NCBI RefSeq assembly: GCF_003945595.2
Contig: NW_024104505.1
Coordinates: 620,001-684,000, forward strand
DNA from: Pipra filicauda
Lineage: Eukaryota > Chordata > Aves > Passeriformes > Pipridae
Length of the DNA stretch: 64,000 nt
Reading direction: 5' to 3'
The notes under the pieces: model-generated
What the model was told of the DNA's origin: nothing
Database searches by the model: none
What the model saw: the letters and a program-made list of their open reading frames with translations, nothing else
Position numbers and translations under genes: made by a program
In this document: positions 1-8,992 of the stretch, one piece after another
Position numbering within the stretch: the first letter of the stretch is position 1
How the letters are laid out: every line of letters starts with the position of its first letter

Positions 1-86
1 CACCTTTTGCTGAAATAGTTACTGAATTCTGACTGACACCATGGGGAGATTTGCCATGCAAAATGACATGCTTTTTTGGTGTGAGA

Positions 87-875
87 TCATAGAAACATAG
101 AATGGTGTGGGTTGGAAGGGATCTGAATGATCATCTAGTTCCAACCCCCCCATCATAGGTAGGGACACCTTCCACCACACCAGGTTGCTCAGAGCCCCAT
201 CCAACCAGGCCTTGAACACTTCCTGGGATGGGGCATCCACAACTTCTCTAGACAACCTGTGCCAGTGCCTCATCACCCTCACGGTAAAGAATTTCTTCCT
301 TATATCTAATCTAAACCTACCCTCTTTCAGTTTGAAGCCATTCCCCCTTGTCCTGTCACTACAGGCCCTTGTAAAAAGTCTCTCTCCAGCTCTCTTGTAG
401 GTCCCCTTTAGGTACTGCAAAGCTGCTACAAGGTCTCTCCAGAGCCTTCTCTTTCTTCTCCAGGCTGAACAACCCTAATTCTCTCACCCTGTCATCATAG
501 GAAAGGGGCTTCAGCCCTCTGATCATCTTTGCGGCCCTTGTCTGAACTCACTCCAACAGGTCCATGCCCTTCTTATGTTGGGGATCCCAGAGCTGGATGC
601 AGTACTCCAGGTGGGGTCTCATGAGAGCAGAGTAAAGGGGCAGAATCACCTCCCTCGACCTGCTGACCATGCTGCTTTTGCTGTGGTTGGCTTTCTGGGC
701 TGCAAGTGCATGTTGCCAGGTCACATCAAGCTTTTCATTCTCCCACACCCCCACGTCCTCCTCAGGGCTGCTCTCAATTCATTCTTCCCCCATCATGAAC
801 TTGTGCTTGGGATTGCCCTGAGCCATGTGCGGGACCTTGCACTTGGCATTGTTGAACGTCAAGCCTGTAAGGTAC
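87..875 (-). repeat. CR1 LINE fragment (3' portion)
   Basis: Read on the minus strand this ends at about position 87 in the CR1 3' signature, a TTCTATG-type octamer repeat preceded by the conserved 'GGTTGGAACTAGATGATC'-like segment. Minus-strand translations give pieces of the C-terminal CR1 ORF2 protein (residues such as RGNGFKL, RKKFFTVRV, SREVVDAP). The frame is broken in several places and the element is 5' truncated, so it is a dead copy. The boundary near 875 is approximate. Confidence 0.85.
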
Positions 876-997
876 CTCTGGAATTATGTTGTTTCATGCC
901 TGCTTCTTTTTAGGTGATAAAGACACGGTGCTTCTTTTAAAAGAGCAAGATCCCAGGGACTAAAAAAATTAGGAGTGACTGCACAGAAAAATTAGAA

Positions 998-1220
998 AAT
1001 CACAGTGTCATTAAGGTTGGAAAAAACCTCTAAGATCATCGAGTACAACCATTAACCCAGCACTGACAAGTCCGCCACTCAACCATGTCTCTAAGCACCA
1101 CATCTACCCATATTTTGAACACTTCCAGAGACAGCGACTGCAGCACTTCCCTGTGTAGCCGGTTCCAATGCTTGACTACCCTTTCAATGAAGAAATTTTT
1201 CCTAAATGCCTGAGCTGACC
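998..1220 (-). repeat. CR1 LINE fragment (short, second subtype)
   Basis: This is a 3'-terminal CR1 fragment in the same orientation as the one before it. The plus strand shows the hallmark of reverse-complemented CR1: 'AAGGTTGGAAAAAACCTC', then 'AAGATCATCGAGTACAACC'. Minus-strand translation gives [17 protein letters not shown], the degenerate ORF2 tail. It is diverged and truncated at about 220 bp. Confidence 0.85.
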
Positions 1221-1420
1221 AGGTGTCTTTGAGACTAAACCATACCATAATGTAGAGATGGCAAATTTTGTCCTGTCCGAAGACCAACAAGAGTCTGACT
1301 GTTTCCTTTAGCCAGTGTCATGACAGTCAGCAAACCTTAACTTTCAGACACAAAAGAGCTGCAGTGCAGAAAGGAGGGCTGGCCTGGGAAGGGCTTGTGA
1401 GAAAATGCTGCAGTGGCCGC

Positions 1421-1502
1421 GGGAAAGAAGCAGAGGAGAAGGAGAGGGAGAGGGGGAGAGCGAGAGGGAAGAAGGGAGGGGAAGAGGAGAGGGAGGGAGA
1501 GT
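1421..1502 (+). repeat. Polypurine (GA-rich) low-complexity tract
   Basis: About 80 bp are almost entirely G and A on the + strand, broken by a few C residues. Such mirror-like polypurine tracts are common beside avian CpG-island promoters and can form triplex DNA. It encodes nothing recognisable. Confidence 0.8.
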
Positions 1503-1642
1503 GTCTGCGTATCTCTGCCACGAGGACGAAGCAGCACTTTACTACAGGCACTCACTGCAGAGTGGAACTGCTTCCCGGGGTGCTGCTGCACGCCCGCCGG
1601 GATTCCCCGCCTCTTCCCACCGGGACTGTCTCCCAATCCCGC

Positions 1643-1657
1643 GCGCCCCCTGGCGGC
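1643..1657 (-). promoter_or_regulatory. CTCF-type motif (reverse orientation)
   Basis: The plus strand reads GCGCCCCCTGGCGGC, so the minus strand carries GCCGCCAGGGGGCGC. This agrees closely with the known CTCF core (CCNCCAGGGGGCGC). It lies inside the orphan CpG island. Binding is inferred from the motif alone. Confidence 0.55.
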
Positions 1658-1730
1658 GCCCGGCGGCACAGGAGCCGCGGGGGCGGAGCGGAACCGGCAC
1701 CGGGCCCGGCGCTCCCCGAGACCCGCAGGG

Positions 1731-1770
1731 CGGGGCAGGGATGGGCAGGGATGGGCAGGGCGGGGCAGGG
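1731..1770 (+). repeat. 10-bp G-rich tandem repeat, 4 units
   Basis: Four consecutive 10-bp units alternate between CGGGGCAGGG and ATGGGCAGGG. Each unit has two runs of at least three Gs, so the array can in principle form a G-quadruplex on the + strand. It sits within the CpG island. Confidence 0.85.
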
Positions 1771-2471
1771 CCGGGCCTCGCCGGGCGGGCGAGTCTGAGA
1801 TGCAAGGGAAAGGCAGAACAAAGGCTGACAAATACCTTTCCGCTTTGGGCAATCGGCCTTTGAAAACTCGTCCCGGGCTGGGGCTTTCCCACGGCCGTAG
1901 GGGAGCGGGCAGAGTTTTTCGCTTCTCTGTGAGGTGTTAAACGGCACGAGGGGACCGGCCGGGAGGCTCCTGCTGCAGAGCCGACCGGCAGGGCCTGTGG
2001 CCGGGGGGAAGGAGCTCCCTCGCCTGCGGCACGATGGGCGTGGGCGGAGCCGCCCTCCTTCTAGCAGCCACAGGGCTCCTGAGCGACTGCCGGCAAGCCC
2101 AGCTTCACCTTCCTCATCTGCCTAAAAGAAGGAATTAGCAGCAGCCAGGCAACACCTTAGGTTGCCTTCTTGCCTCACGCAGCTTGGAAACTGCCTTTTC
2201 TGATTGCCACATACCACTCATATGAAACCTGGGACAGGCTCCCAGAAACACCTTGGATTTAAATCTAGGTCTTCCCCAGATGGGGACCGTCAGATGGATT
2301 GGTGACCTCTGCCTAAGATGAGGAAGATGTCGTAGGCTTTCTGCATGGGAAGAGTTCCACTTGATTGAAGAAAACCCAGGAAGCCCACTGCAGCTGAACC
2401 TTGTCCTCAGAGGAGCAGTGGGCTATGACCCCTCCTGCAGCTCTGTGGCATATCTTTTTTCGGGTGCTGAG

Positions 2472-2510
<39 letters not shown>
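2472..2510. repeat. (CA)n microsatellite
   Basis: About 39 bp of alternating C and A with one T interruption near the start. The long perfect run makes it likely to vary in length between individuals. Confidence 0.95.
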
Positions 2511-4682
2511 CTGTGGGGTCAGCTCCCAGCCAGCCCTATAATACTCCAAAGCTCAGTGACACCAAATAGCACAAAAATAAAAGAATGTTCATCAGGAAGG
2601 CCCTGAACCCTTCCTTCTTACTGGAAATCCTGATGCAAAGATCATGCTGTGTCAATATTACATTCCTAGTAGGATGGTAGGATGTTCTCAGCTCAGTATG
2701 ATTTGTAACTATCTCTTCACTGGTTTGCTTTTTCTTAGTCATCTATTTTGCCTAAAAGTTTTGTAAGCAGATTATGCACAACTTTATGAGTATACAGTGA
2801 TAACCTAGTGACTAAAATACACAGAAGATTGCTGGGGCTAATGTGCTACTGGACTGTATTTTGGGATGCAGACTTGTGACGTGTCCCTGTTGGCCTGGCA
2901 ACTCTCGGTGCCAAGGGGATGTAGCAGCCTCCATTAGACCTTGGAACAGGCTGATTTTTGGTCTTATTGAGCCATTTTGACTCTCTACTTTATTTCTTAG
3001 GGGTTTATACGGCTTCAAATTGCCACTTGTCACTTGAGTCCTCTTGTTAGGAGTTAATCTTGCCTGAACACCTTTACTCCTGTCTTTGCTTTTACTTCTC
3101 TTATGTGGTACAACTTTAGCTTCAGTATCCCCCACAGCTTATTTACCCCACAGCTCCTCACTAAAGTTGCACCAAAGTCATGCAATCTTGCCTTGCAAAC
3201 CTGGGCCTTGGCTTGCAGGCAGCTGAATCCCTGGGCTGTGAGGTTATGGGGGGCAGAAACGTGCCTGGCCTGTGAGTGTGTGAGCTCAAATGGGGAGCTC
3301 AGGAGGACCAGCCCACTGGAGTAATAATATTCACACTCAGTCACAGTCAAAGCAAAGCCTAACAGTGAAATAAAGTGCTGATGTGATTCCAGTTCTCCTA
3401 TGTTAATAACGTGTGCCTCCTCACACTTTCTCTGCTCCACTTGCCTTCATAATGTGGCTGTCACCTGCTAAAAAAGGATTTGACTCATTTGAATGTATTT
3501 TGTATTAAAATGCTGATTTGTTTCTGTAGACAGATTGCCACACAAAGTAGAGCAAAATCCATTAGTATGAGAATACAAACATAGATGCTAAAGGTTATAC
3601 TGTTTAATTTTATTATTGACACTTTATTGGCTGTAATGCATGTTCCTGGTTAAAGCAAACAGCATTAAGAGACACAGCTGGGAGTCTTGCCTCCTTTCAC
3701 ACATAGCTACAGCTATATGGGGCCCCTAAATAGCTCATACAGCACATAGGCAAGCGTCTAACTGGGGGACCTATGGATAGGCCTAAGTGATCAAAACCTC
3801 CTTTTCTTTTCTTTTGCTGCAATAAAAATGTTTCCCGCGTTTCCATCCTCTGCGTGGTGCATGGATGAATGTTTCCTGAGTGCAGGGGAGAGTGATTGGT
3901 GTGTGGGGGTGGTACCTGTCCCACATCAGGGACCAGCTGACATCCTCTTGGAAGGGGAAGTGATAAGTTGTGGAAAAATAGTTGAATTTTATTACCTTGT
4001 GATAGTAATTTAACAGGAATTAGAAGCTTCTACTCAGACCTACCAGCAAGCTTTTCTAGTATTCAGCTGGTGATATGAATTAGATTACTGTTAGACATTT
4101 CTGCAGTTTCTACTACAATTTCTTTTTATTATTTCATTATTTGACTATTATCTACATTGTAAGTATTCCCACACAGCCTGTTTAGGATGTGTGAAGCAAG
4201 TGATATGAAATAAAACTGTTACATACTTGTGTTCTTTTTTATTTCTGTTTTCATGCATTTCTTTAAGACTCCTGAATCAGCATTTCTCTGAAACGGTAAT
4301 GGAAATGCTAAAATAGCCTGGGATTTTTTTCAGAAAATAAGTAACAAAATATTTTATTTAGGAAATGTCCTAGTTCTGTGTAAAAGGAAAGGATAAAAAG
4401 TACACCAAGATGTTAAGTGTTTGTTTAAAGTATGGGATTTTTCTAGATATGTAATCACATAAACACTGAATTAATGCAAGGAGTAATAGAACTGTTGCCA
4501 TTTCTGTCAGGTATTACCCCATCTAGTAGCGCTGAGTGCTCAGTGCTCAGACCTTACTATGGCTCCTTTTTAGAAAACCTACCAATAACAACAAGTTGAG
4601 ATGGCCAAGTAGCCAAGAGGGCCAAGACCTCAAGGGTAATTCTACGTGATGTACAAGGAGGAAGGGAATTTTCTTACTTGTG

Positions 4683-4686
4683 CACC
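4683..4686. other. ERV target-site duplication, left copy (CACC)
   Basis: The four bases CACC directly before the 5' LTR are repeated directly after the 3' LTR at 12088-12091. A 4-bp duplication is typical of gammaretrovirus-like (class I) integrases and supports intact proviral ends. Confidence 0.8.
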
Positions 4687-5147
4687 TGTTGCACAGCAAT
4701 TTAAATTAGTAGTAGAATGGCTAAGGCTTAGTAGAAGAGTAGGCCTAGAAAGCAACTTTGTTTGTGTGTGAAGTGGAAACCATAATCAAAAGATCTAGTC
4801 AGGCATGTATGCAACGATTTGTTACCTAGGATGTGGTTAAGGTCTGTTAAACAGTTTCTAGGGATAAGACAACTTAAGCAGATTTATGATTGGAGTAGAT
4901 GATTATTAATTGTTATCAGTATGAAGTATGAGCTTGTTTGTAACTGCACCTGGTTTGCTGTGGAAACTGTAACTGGTTTGCCGTGGAAACTGCACATAAA
5001 CTTGTTTGTGTATAAAAGCTGAACTGAAAATGAGGGTCTTTGGAATCCTGACTTTGGACGCTAGTCCTCAGGTTCCCGGGGCCCCGAATAAAGCACCGCA
5101 TAAACCGGCACTCTGTTGGTTTGTGTTTCTTTTGGTTACGGGCAACA
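4687..5147 (+). repeat. ERV 5' LTR
   Basis: The LTR starts TGTTGC and ends GCAACA, a perfect 6-bp terminal inverted repeat with the expected TG...CA ends. A TATA box (TATAAAAG) lies at 5011-5018 and a polyadenylation signal AATAAA at 5087-5092, placing U3 before about 5035 and the R/U5 junction shortly after 5105. U3 contains a 19-bp duplicated element (4951-4969 and 4974-4992, one mismatch) of the kind that forms retroviral enhancers. Reading line by line I find no difference from the 3' copy. Confidence 0.95.
4951..4992 (+). promoter_or_regulatory. Duplicated U3 enhancer-like element
   Basis: Two 19-bp copies of TGGTTTGCYGTGGAAACTG lie four bases apart, about 20 bp upstream of the TATA box at 5011. 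They differ at one base. Direct repeats in this position act as enhancers in many gammaretroviruses. The GGAAA cores resemble NFAT-type half sites, which is inference only. The same array recurs in the 3' LTR at 11891-11932. Confidence 0.6.
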
Positions 5148-5153
5148 GTTTTC

Positions 5154-5171
5154 TGGCGACCCAGACTGGGG
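5154..5171 (+). other. Primer binding site, tRNA-Arg-like
   Basis: TGGCGACCCAGACTGGGG begins six bases after the 5' LTR end. Its first 12 bases are complementary to the 3' end (including CCA) of a vertebrate tRNA-Arg whose acceptor stem ends TCTGGGTCG. Beyond base 12 the match needs a gap. The six-base spacer is longer than usual, so primer identity is moderately supported. Confidence 0.5.
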
Positions 5172-5288
5172 ACTCCGGGGGTAGCTGGGGCGGCTCACGC
5201 GCTGATCTACTCCACGCCGGCAACCAGGTGATTTCTGGGGAGACATCGACCCGTGCCCGACCCCGCACCTGCCGGACAACCCATCCAG

Positions 5289-5294
5289 GTAAGC
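5289..5294 (+). promoter_or_regulatory. Putative major splice donor
   Basis: CCAG|GTAAGC in the untranslated leader, about 140 bp after the LTR, fits the vertebrate donor consensus well. It is the natural candidate donor for a spliced env mRNA whose acceptor would lie just upstream of the env start at 8833. Use is not shown by the sequence. Confidence 0.5.
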
Positions 5295-5560
5295 CCGGAG
5301 GTGCTTTATTCTTTTAGGTTTGTTGGTTGGGAGCCTGCCTATAAGACGGGACCGTGAGTTACCCGCTGGGTTGGGCTAAAGGTACCTCGGTTGGGAAGCC
5401 TAGGCGCTGGTCGTAAGACGTAGCGAAAGCCGCGCTGTACCAGCACTCGCCACTCAGAGGGAGAATTGGCGAGTTGGTTTTGGTTTTGGTATTGGAATAT
5501 GTACTTGGTTTATGTTGTTGTGTTGTCGTGCTGGTCGTTAAACGTATTGTTTTGTATGAT

Positions 5561-5622
5561 TGTGGTATTGTGAATTTGAGGAATTCACATTGTGGTGTAT
5601 TGTGAATTTGAGGAATTCACAT
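5561..5622 (+). repeat. Tandem leader hairpins (packaging-signal candidate)
   Basis: Two tandem ~31-bp units lie immediately upstream of gag. Each contains GTGAATTTGAGGAATTCAC (5570-5588 and 5602-5620), a perfect 7-bp stem with a TGAGG loop. Paired stem-loops between splice donor and gag start are where gammaretroviruses carry their RNA dimerisation and packaging signals, so that role is a reasonable inference. Confidence 0.6.
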
Positions 5623-5644
5623 TACGGTGTATGTGTGAGCCGGT

Positions 5645-6510
5645 ATGATGCCGTTTAAAACTTTTAGAGCATTATCTTGTGCAGAAAAAGATATCCCTAG
5701 CGATTCTCCGCTTGGTTGCTTGTTAAAACATTGGAAGGAGGGAAATTTTGGACAAGAGTTAAACAAGAAACAATTGATTGATTACTGTAATAATGTATGG
5801 CCTCAGTATGAGACAGAAGGAATGCAGTGGCCTAGAAATGGTTCATTGACTTTGGAAATTATAACCCCTTTGATGCGATATTTACGAGAGAATGAGAAGT
5901 GGGATGAAATACCGTATCTGGACTTGTTTTATTATTTAGAACATAACACTGAGTGGCAAAAGGAATGTGGTATTTTAGTGTTGAAAGAACTGAAACTGGA
6001 GGATGATAAATGTAAAGAATGTCAAGAGCGGAGTATAATGATATTGAAAGGATTGGATGACAAATATGAGCGGAAAATACGGTTTTCAGAACCAGAGGAG
6101 GATGTGTCTTTGTTAGTCTCCCCCGGTAGAACTCCAAGTGCGCCCTCGAGAGATAGTTTCCCTTCACGTGAAAAGGCACGGTCGCCCTCCATGCCCCCGT
6201 TAGAATCGTCCTCGGATGAGGAAGAAAAGAGAAAAGGGAGAATGTGATTTTGATAGAACTCCTTTAGCTGAACGAACGCGGAGAGCACGAAGAGAACAAG
6301 GGAGGAGTAGAGAAAGACGGCGCGGGGGGGGAAAGTTGAGGGAAGTTTCGCTTTCACCCCCGAGATTAATGGCCCCTTCGCGGGAAGCAGTTGGAGCGGA
6401 CGGGGGAAAAGTCATGATGAAAGTTTCTTTTTTACCTAATGATATATTAATTTGGAAACAGTCAGCTGGGTCATACGGAGAAATACAGAGCAGGGACTCT
6501 GCCGTCAATT
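5645..6510 (+). pseudogene. gag: ERV gag, frameshifted and truncated (matrix to start of capsid)
   Basis: The first frame (5645-6247, 200 codons) resembles class I ERV matrix proteins. It contains SPLGCLLKHW near residue 22, an LIDYCNNVWPQY segment, a QWPRNGSL segment and an EIPYLDLFYYL segment, then a Pro/Ser-rich linker and an acidic run. It stops at 6245-6247. The homologous continuation is in another frame (about 6216 on): an Arg-rich stretch, then FLPNDILIWKQSAG, which looks like the capsid N-terminus. A small indel in the A/G-rich run near 6220-6245 is therefore likely. Capsid homology ends near 6480 at the deletion that brings in pol. The protein starts Met-Met-Pro, so the Gly2 myristoylation signal usual in gammaretroviral Gag is absent. 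Confidence 0.8.
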
Positions 6511-8992
6511 AACCATTGAACTGTTAAACATGCTGGGACAAGCAGGCTACCGAGTCTCAAAAGAAAAAGCACAACTAGTAAAACAGAAAGTTATTTATCT
6601 AGGATGTGAAATCTCCCAAGGAACCCGACGCTTAGGAACAAATAGGGTTCAAGCAATATGTGCTATCCCTGTGCCCCGAAATAATCAGGAACTGAGATCT
6701 TTTTTAGGAATGGTCGGATGGTGCAGACTGTGGATTCCCAACTTTGGACTAATTGCCAGACCCTTATATGAAGCAGTAAAGGAGCCCAAGCTGACCTGGG
6801 GGACGAAGCAAGAGAAAGCGTTCCAGGAATTGAAGAGAGCCCTCCAGGAAGCACCTGCCCTGGGACTGCCGGACCCAACCAAGGAGTTTCAGCTCTATGT
6901 CTGTGAGAGACAACGAATGGCTTTAGGAGTCCTCACTCAGCGTCTAGGATCCTGGAAAAGACCTGTTGGATATTTCTCCAAACGGCTAGACGCAGTAAGT
7001 GGGGGATGGCCAGGGTGTCTCAGAGCTGTGGCAGCAACGGTTATTTTAATACAAGAAGCACGAAAATTGACTCTGGGAAAACACATGGTAGTGTACGTAC
7101 CCCACATGGTCATAGCAGTTTTGGAACAAAAAGGGGGGCATTGGCTTTCATCTAGCCGTATGTTACAGTATCAAGCTTTGTTGAGAGAACAAGATGATGT
7201 TGAACTGAAAATCACTAACCATCTCAACCCAGCAGAATTCCTTAGGTCTACACAGGAAGAAGGTATTCTGGAGCATGACTGTGTAGAGACCATTGAACAA
7301 GTCTACGCGAGCAGAAGAGACTTGAAGGACGAGCCATTGGCAGATCCTGACTGGGAATTGTTCACTGATGGATCTAGCTTTGTGGAGAACGGCACCAGGT
7401 ATGCTGGGTATGCAGTGGTCACTGAACAAGAAGTGATAGAAGCAAATGCACTACCCCCAGGTACGTCTGCACAAAAGGCCGAAATATGGGCATTGGTGAG
7501 AGCTTTAATATTAAGCCAAGGAAAGAGGGTTAACATATGGACTGACTCCAAATATGCTTTTGGGGTAGTTCATGTTCACGGAGCACTCTGGAAAGAGAGA
7601 GGACTTCTTACTTCTCAAGGGACAACGATTAAACATCGGGAAGAAATTTTACAATTGCTAGAAGCAATACACAAGCCCTCAGCAGTGGCAATAATGCATG
7701 TAAAAGGACATCAGAGAGATCCCGGACGAGAATTTCGAGGTAATCGACAGGCTGATCAAGCGGCTAAGCAGGCCGCAAGAGAAGTATGGACTCAGATGGT
7801 TCTTTTGCCTGTTCGAAATAATCCAGCAATACCATATATGGAAGAAAAACCACATTATTCACAGGAAGATGAAAAATTAGCTCAAATGACAAATGCAAAG
7901 AAAAATGTTAAAGGGTGGTACATTTCCCCCATAGGACAAGTGATTCTACCTGTCAGAATAATGAAAGCAGTGCTTGAAACAGAACACAATAAGTGCCACT
8001 GGGGTGCAGAAGCATTGGTAAAATTTTTGAAAAATGAGGTTCTCTCAAAGCAGATGTTAACATTGGCAAAAAGGGTAAATGCAATGTGTCCTATGTGCAT
8101 AAAGAATAACCCAGTAGTCAGGAAGCAGGTGCAGATGGGAAAATTACAGATAGGTCAGTTACCGGGAGATTACTGGCAAGTAGATTTTTCTGAGTTGCCT
8201 AAAGCCCAATCCTATAAGTATTTGTTAGTATATGTCTGCACCTTTTCAGGATGGCCTGAGGCTTTTCCCTGTAGGACTAATCAAGCAAAGGAAGTGGTAA
8301 AAACTCTCTTGAGAGAAATTATCCCAAGATTTGGAGTTCCCCTAGGGTTGTCCTCTGATCGAGGACCGCACTTTATAGCAGGAATAGTACAAGATGTGTC
8401 AGTTGTATTAGGGATAACATGGAATCTCCATACACCATGGAGACCACAGTCTAGTGGACAAGTTGAAAGGATGAATCAGACATTGAAAGGTCAATTGAAG
8501 AAAATTTGTCAGGAAGCAAAGATTCCGTGGCCCCAAGCAGTATCCATTGCCTTGTTGAGAATTAGGATCAAACCAAGGGAGAGAATAGGAGTAAGTCCAT
8601 ATGAAATATTATATGGCAAACCTTATCATGCAGCTACTTACCAAGGAGATCCTCATATAGTAGGTGATCAAGCAGTGTTTAATTATGTGTTATCTTTAAA
8701 TAAGACTCTCACAGCCCTCAGAGGAGCGTTGCAGTGGAATCGACCTTTGCCCCTGGAGAATCCAGTGCATGACATTTCTCCGGGAGATCATGTCTACGTG
8801 AGAAACTGGTCGGTGGAGCCGCTGAAAGAAACATGGGACGGTCCTCGCCAGGTGATAATGACGACCTACACGGCAGTAAAGGTCGAAGGAATCGACAGCT
8901 GGATCCATTATACTCGGGTCAAGAAGGTTCCAGTTTCGTGGTCGGTAGAACCTCTTTCACCCACAAGAATGGTATTTCGAGCCAACCATTGA
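6452..8992 (+). CDS. pol: ERV partial pol: RT C-terminus, RNase H, integrase
   Basis: This 846-codon frame enters RT after the catalytic palm: ELLNMLGQAGYRVS and VIYLGCEISQ match the region just downstream of YxDD, and no YxDD motif or protease precedes it. RNase H follows with its four acidic residues in place (D306, E344, D365, D435, counting from the first Met). Integrase has an HHCC zinc module (H512, H516, C546, C549) and the catalytic triad D578, D636, E672 with exactly 35 residues between the last two. A basic C-terminal domain follows. The Met at 6452 lies in gag-derived sequence before the deletion joint and is not a natural start; normally this would be made as Gag-Pol. The last 160 bp overlap env in another frame. 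No internal stop is present. Confidence 0.88.
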   Translation: METVSWVIRRNTEQGLCRQLTIELLNMLGQAGYRVSKEKAQLVKQKVIYLGCEISQGTRRLGTNRVQAICAIPVPRNNQELRSFLGMVGWCRLWIPNFGLIARPLYEAVKEPKLTWGTKQEKAFQELKRALQEAPALGLPDPTKEFQLYVCERQRMALGVLTQRLGSWKRPVGYFSKRLDAVSGGWPGCLRAVAATVILIQEARKLTLGKHMVVYVPHMVIAVLEQKGGHWLSSSRMLQYQALLREQDDVELKITNHLNPAEFLRSTQEEGILEHDCVETIEQVYASRRDLKDEPLADPDWELFTDGSSFVENGTRYAGYAVVTEQEVIEANALPPGTSAQKAEIWALVRALILSQGKRVNIWTDSKYAFGVVHVHGALWKERGLLTSQGTTIKHREEILQLLEAIHKPSAVAIMHVKGHQRDPGREFRGNRQADQAAKQAAREVWTQMVLLPVRNNPAIPYMEEKPHYSQEDEKLAQMTNAKKNVKGWYISPIGQVILPVRIMKAVLETEHNKCHWGAEALVKFLKNEVLSKQMLTLAKRVNAMCPMCIKNNPVVRKQVQMGKLQIGQLPGDYWQVDFSELPKAQSYKYLLVYVCTFSGWPEAFPCRTNQAKEVVKTLLREIIPRFGVPLGLSSDRGPHFIAGIVQDVSVVLGITWNLHTPWRPQSSGQVERMNQTLKGQLKKICQEAKIPWPQAVSIALLRIRIKPRERIGVSPYEILYGKPYHAATYQGDPHIVGDQAVFNYVLSLNKTLTALRGALQWNRPLPLENPVHDISPGDHVYVRNWSVEPLKETWDGPRQVIMTTYTAVKVEGIDSWIHYTRVKKVPVSWSVEPLSPTRMVFRANH

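Larger units (their letters stand above)
1336..2110. promoter_or_regulatory. Orphan CpG island
   Basis: This GC-rich, CpG-dense stretch is isolated in AT-rich surroundings. It holds a polypurine run (about 1421-1502), a 10-bp G-rich tandem repeat (1731-1770) and a CTCF-type motif (1643-1657). Several overlapping open frames cross it on both strands, as expected by chance in GC-rich DNA, and none resembles a known protein. Its composition suggests a promoter or insulator. No attached gene can be recognised in this window. Confidence 0.55.
2111..4686. other. Intergenic, no gene recognised
   Basis: This is AT-leaning single-copy-looking sequence between the CpG island and the ERV. I see no coding region with recognisable similarity and no RNA gene. 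It contains the (CA)n microsatellite at about 2472. A short minus-strand stretch ending near 3440 shares a roughly 24-nt segment with the repeat at about 13.1 kb and may be a remnant of the same family. Confidence 0.6.

Noticed and set aside
1268..1947. Several overlapping 110-176 codon frames on both strands
   Set aside because: They lie in the CpG island, overlap on opposite strands and have low-complexity Arg/Gly/Pro composition typical of stop-poor GC-rich DNA.
1..4686. Search for PERP, the expected downstream neighbour of TNFAIP3
   Set aside because: No PERP-like peptide was visible in the frames I inspected. It probably lies left of the window.
4916..5101. A 61-codon minus-strand frame, repeated at 11856-12041
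   Set aside because: The two copies match only because the LTRs match. No promoter or homology supports a gene.
6216..6247. Gag frame change as programmed ribosomal frameshifting
   Set aside because: It falls between matrix and capsid, not at a gag-pol border, and I see no slippery heptamer with a following structure. A mutation is simpler.
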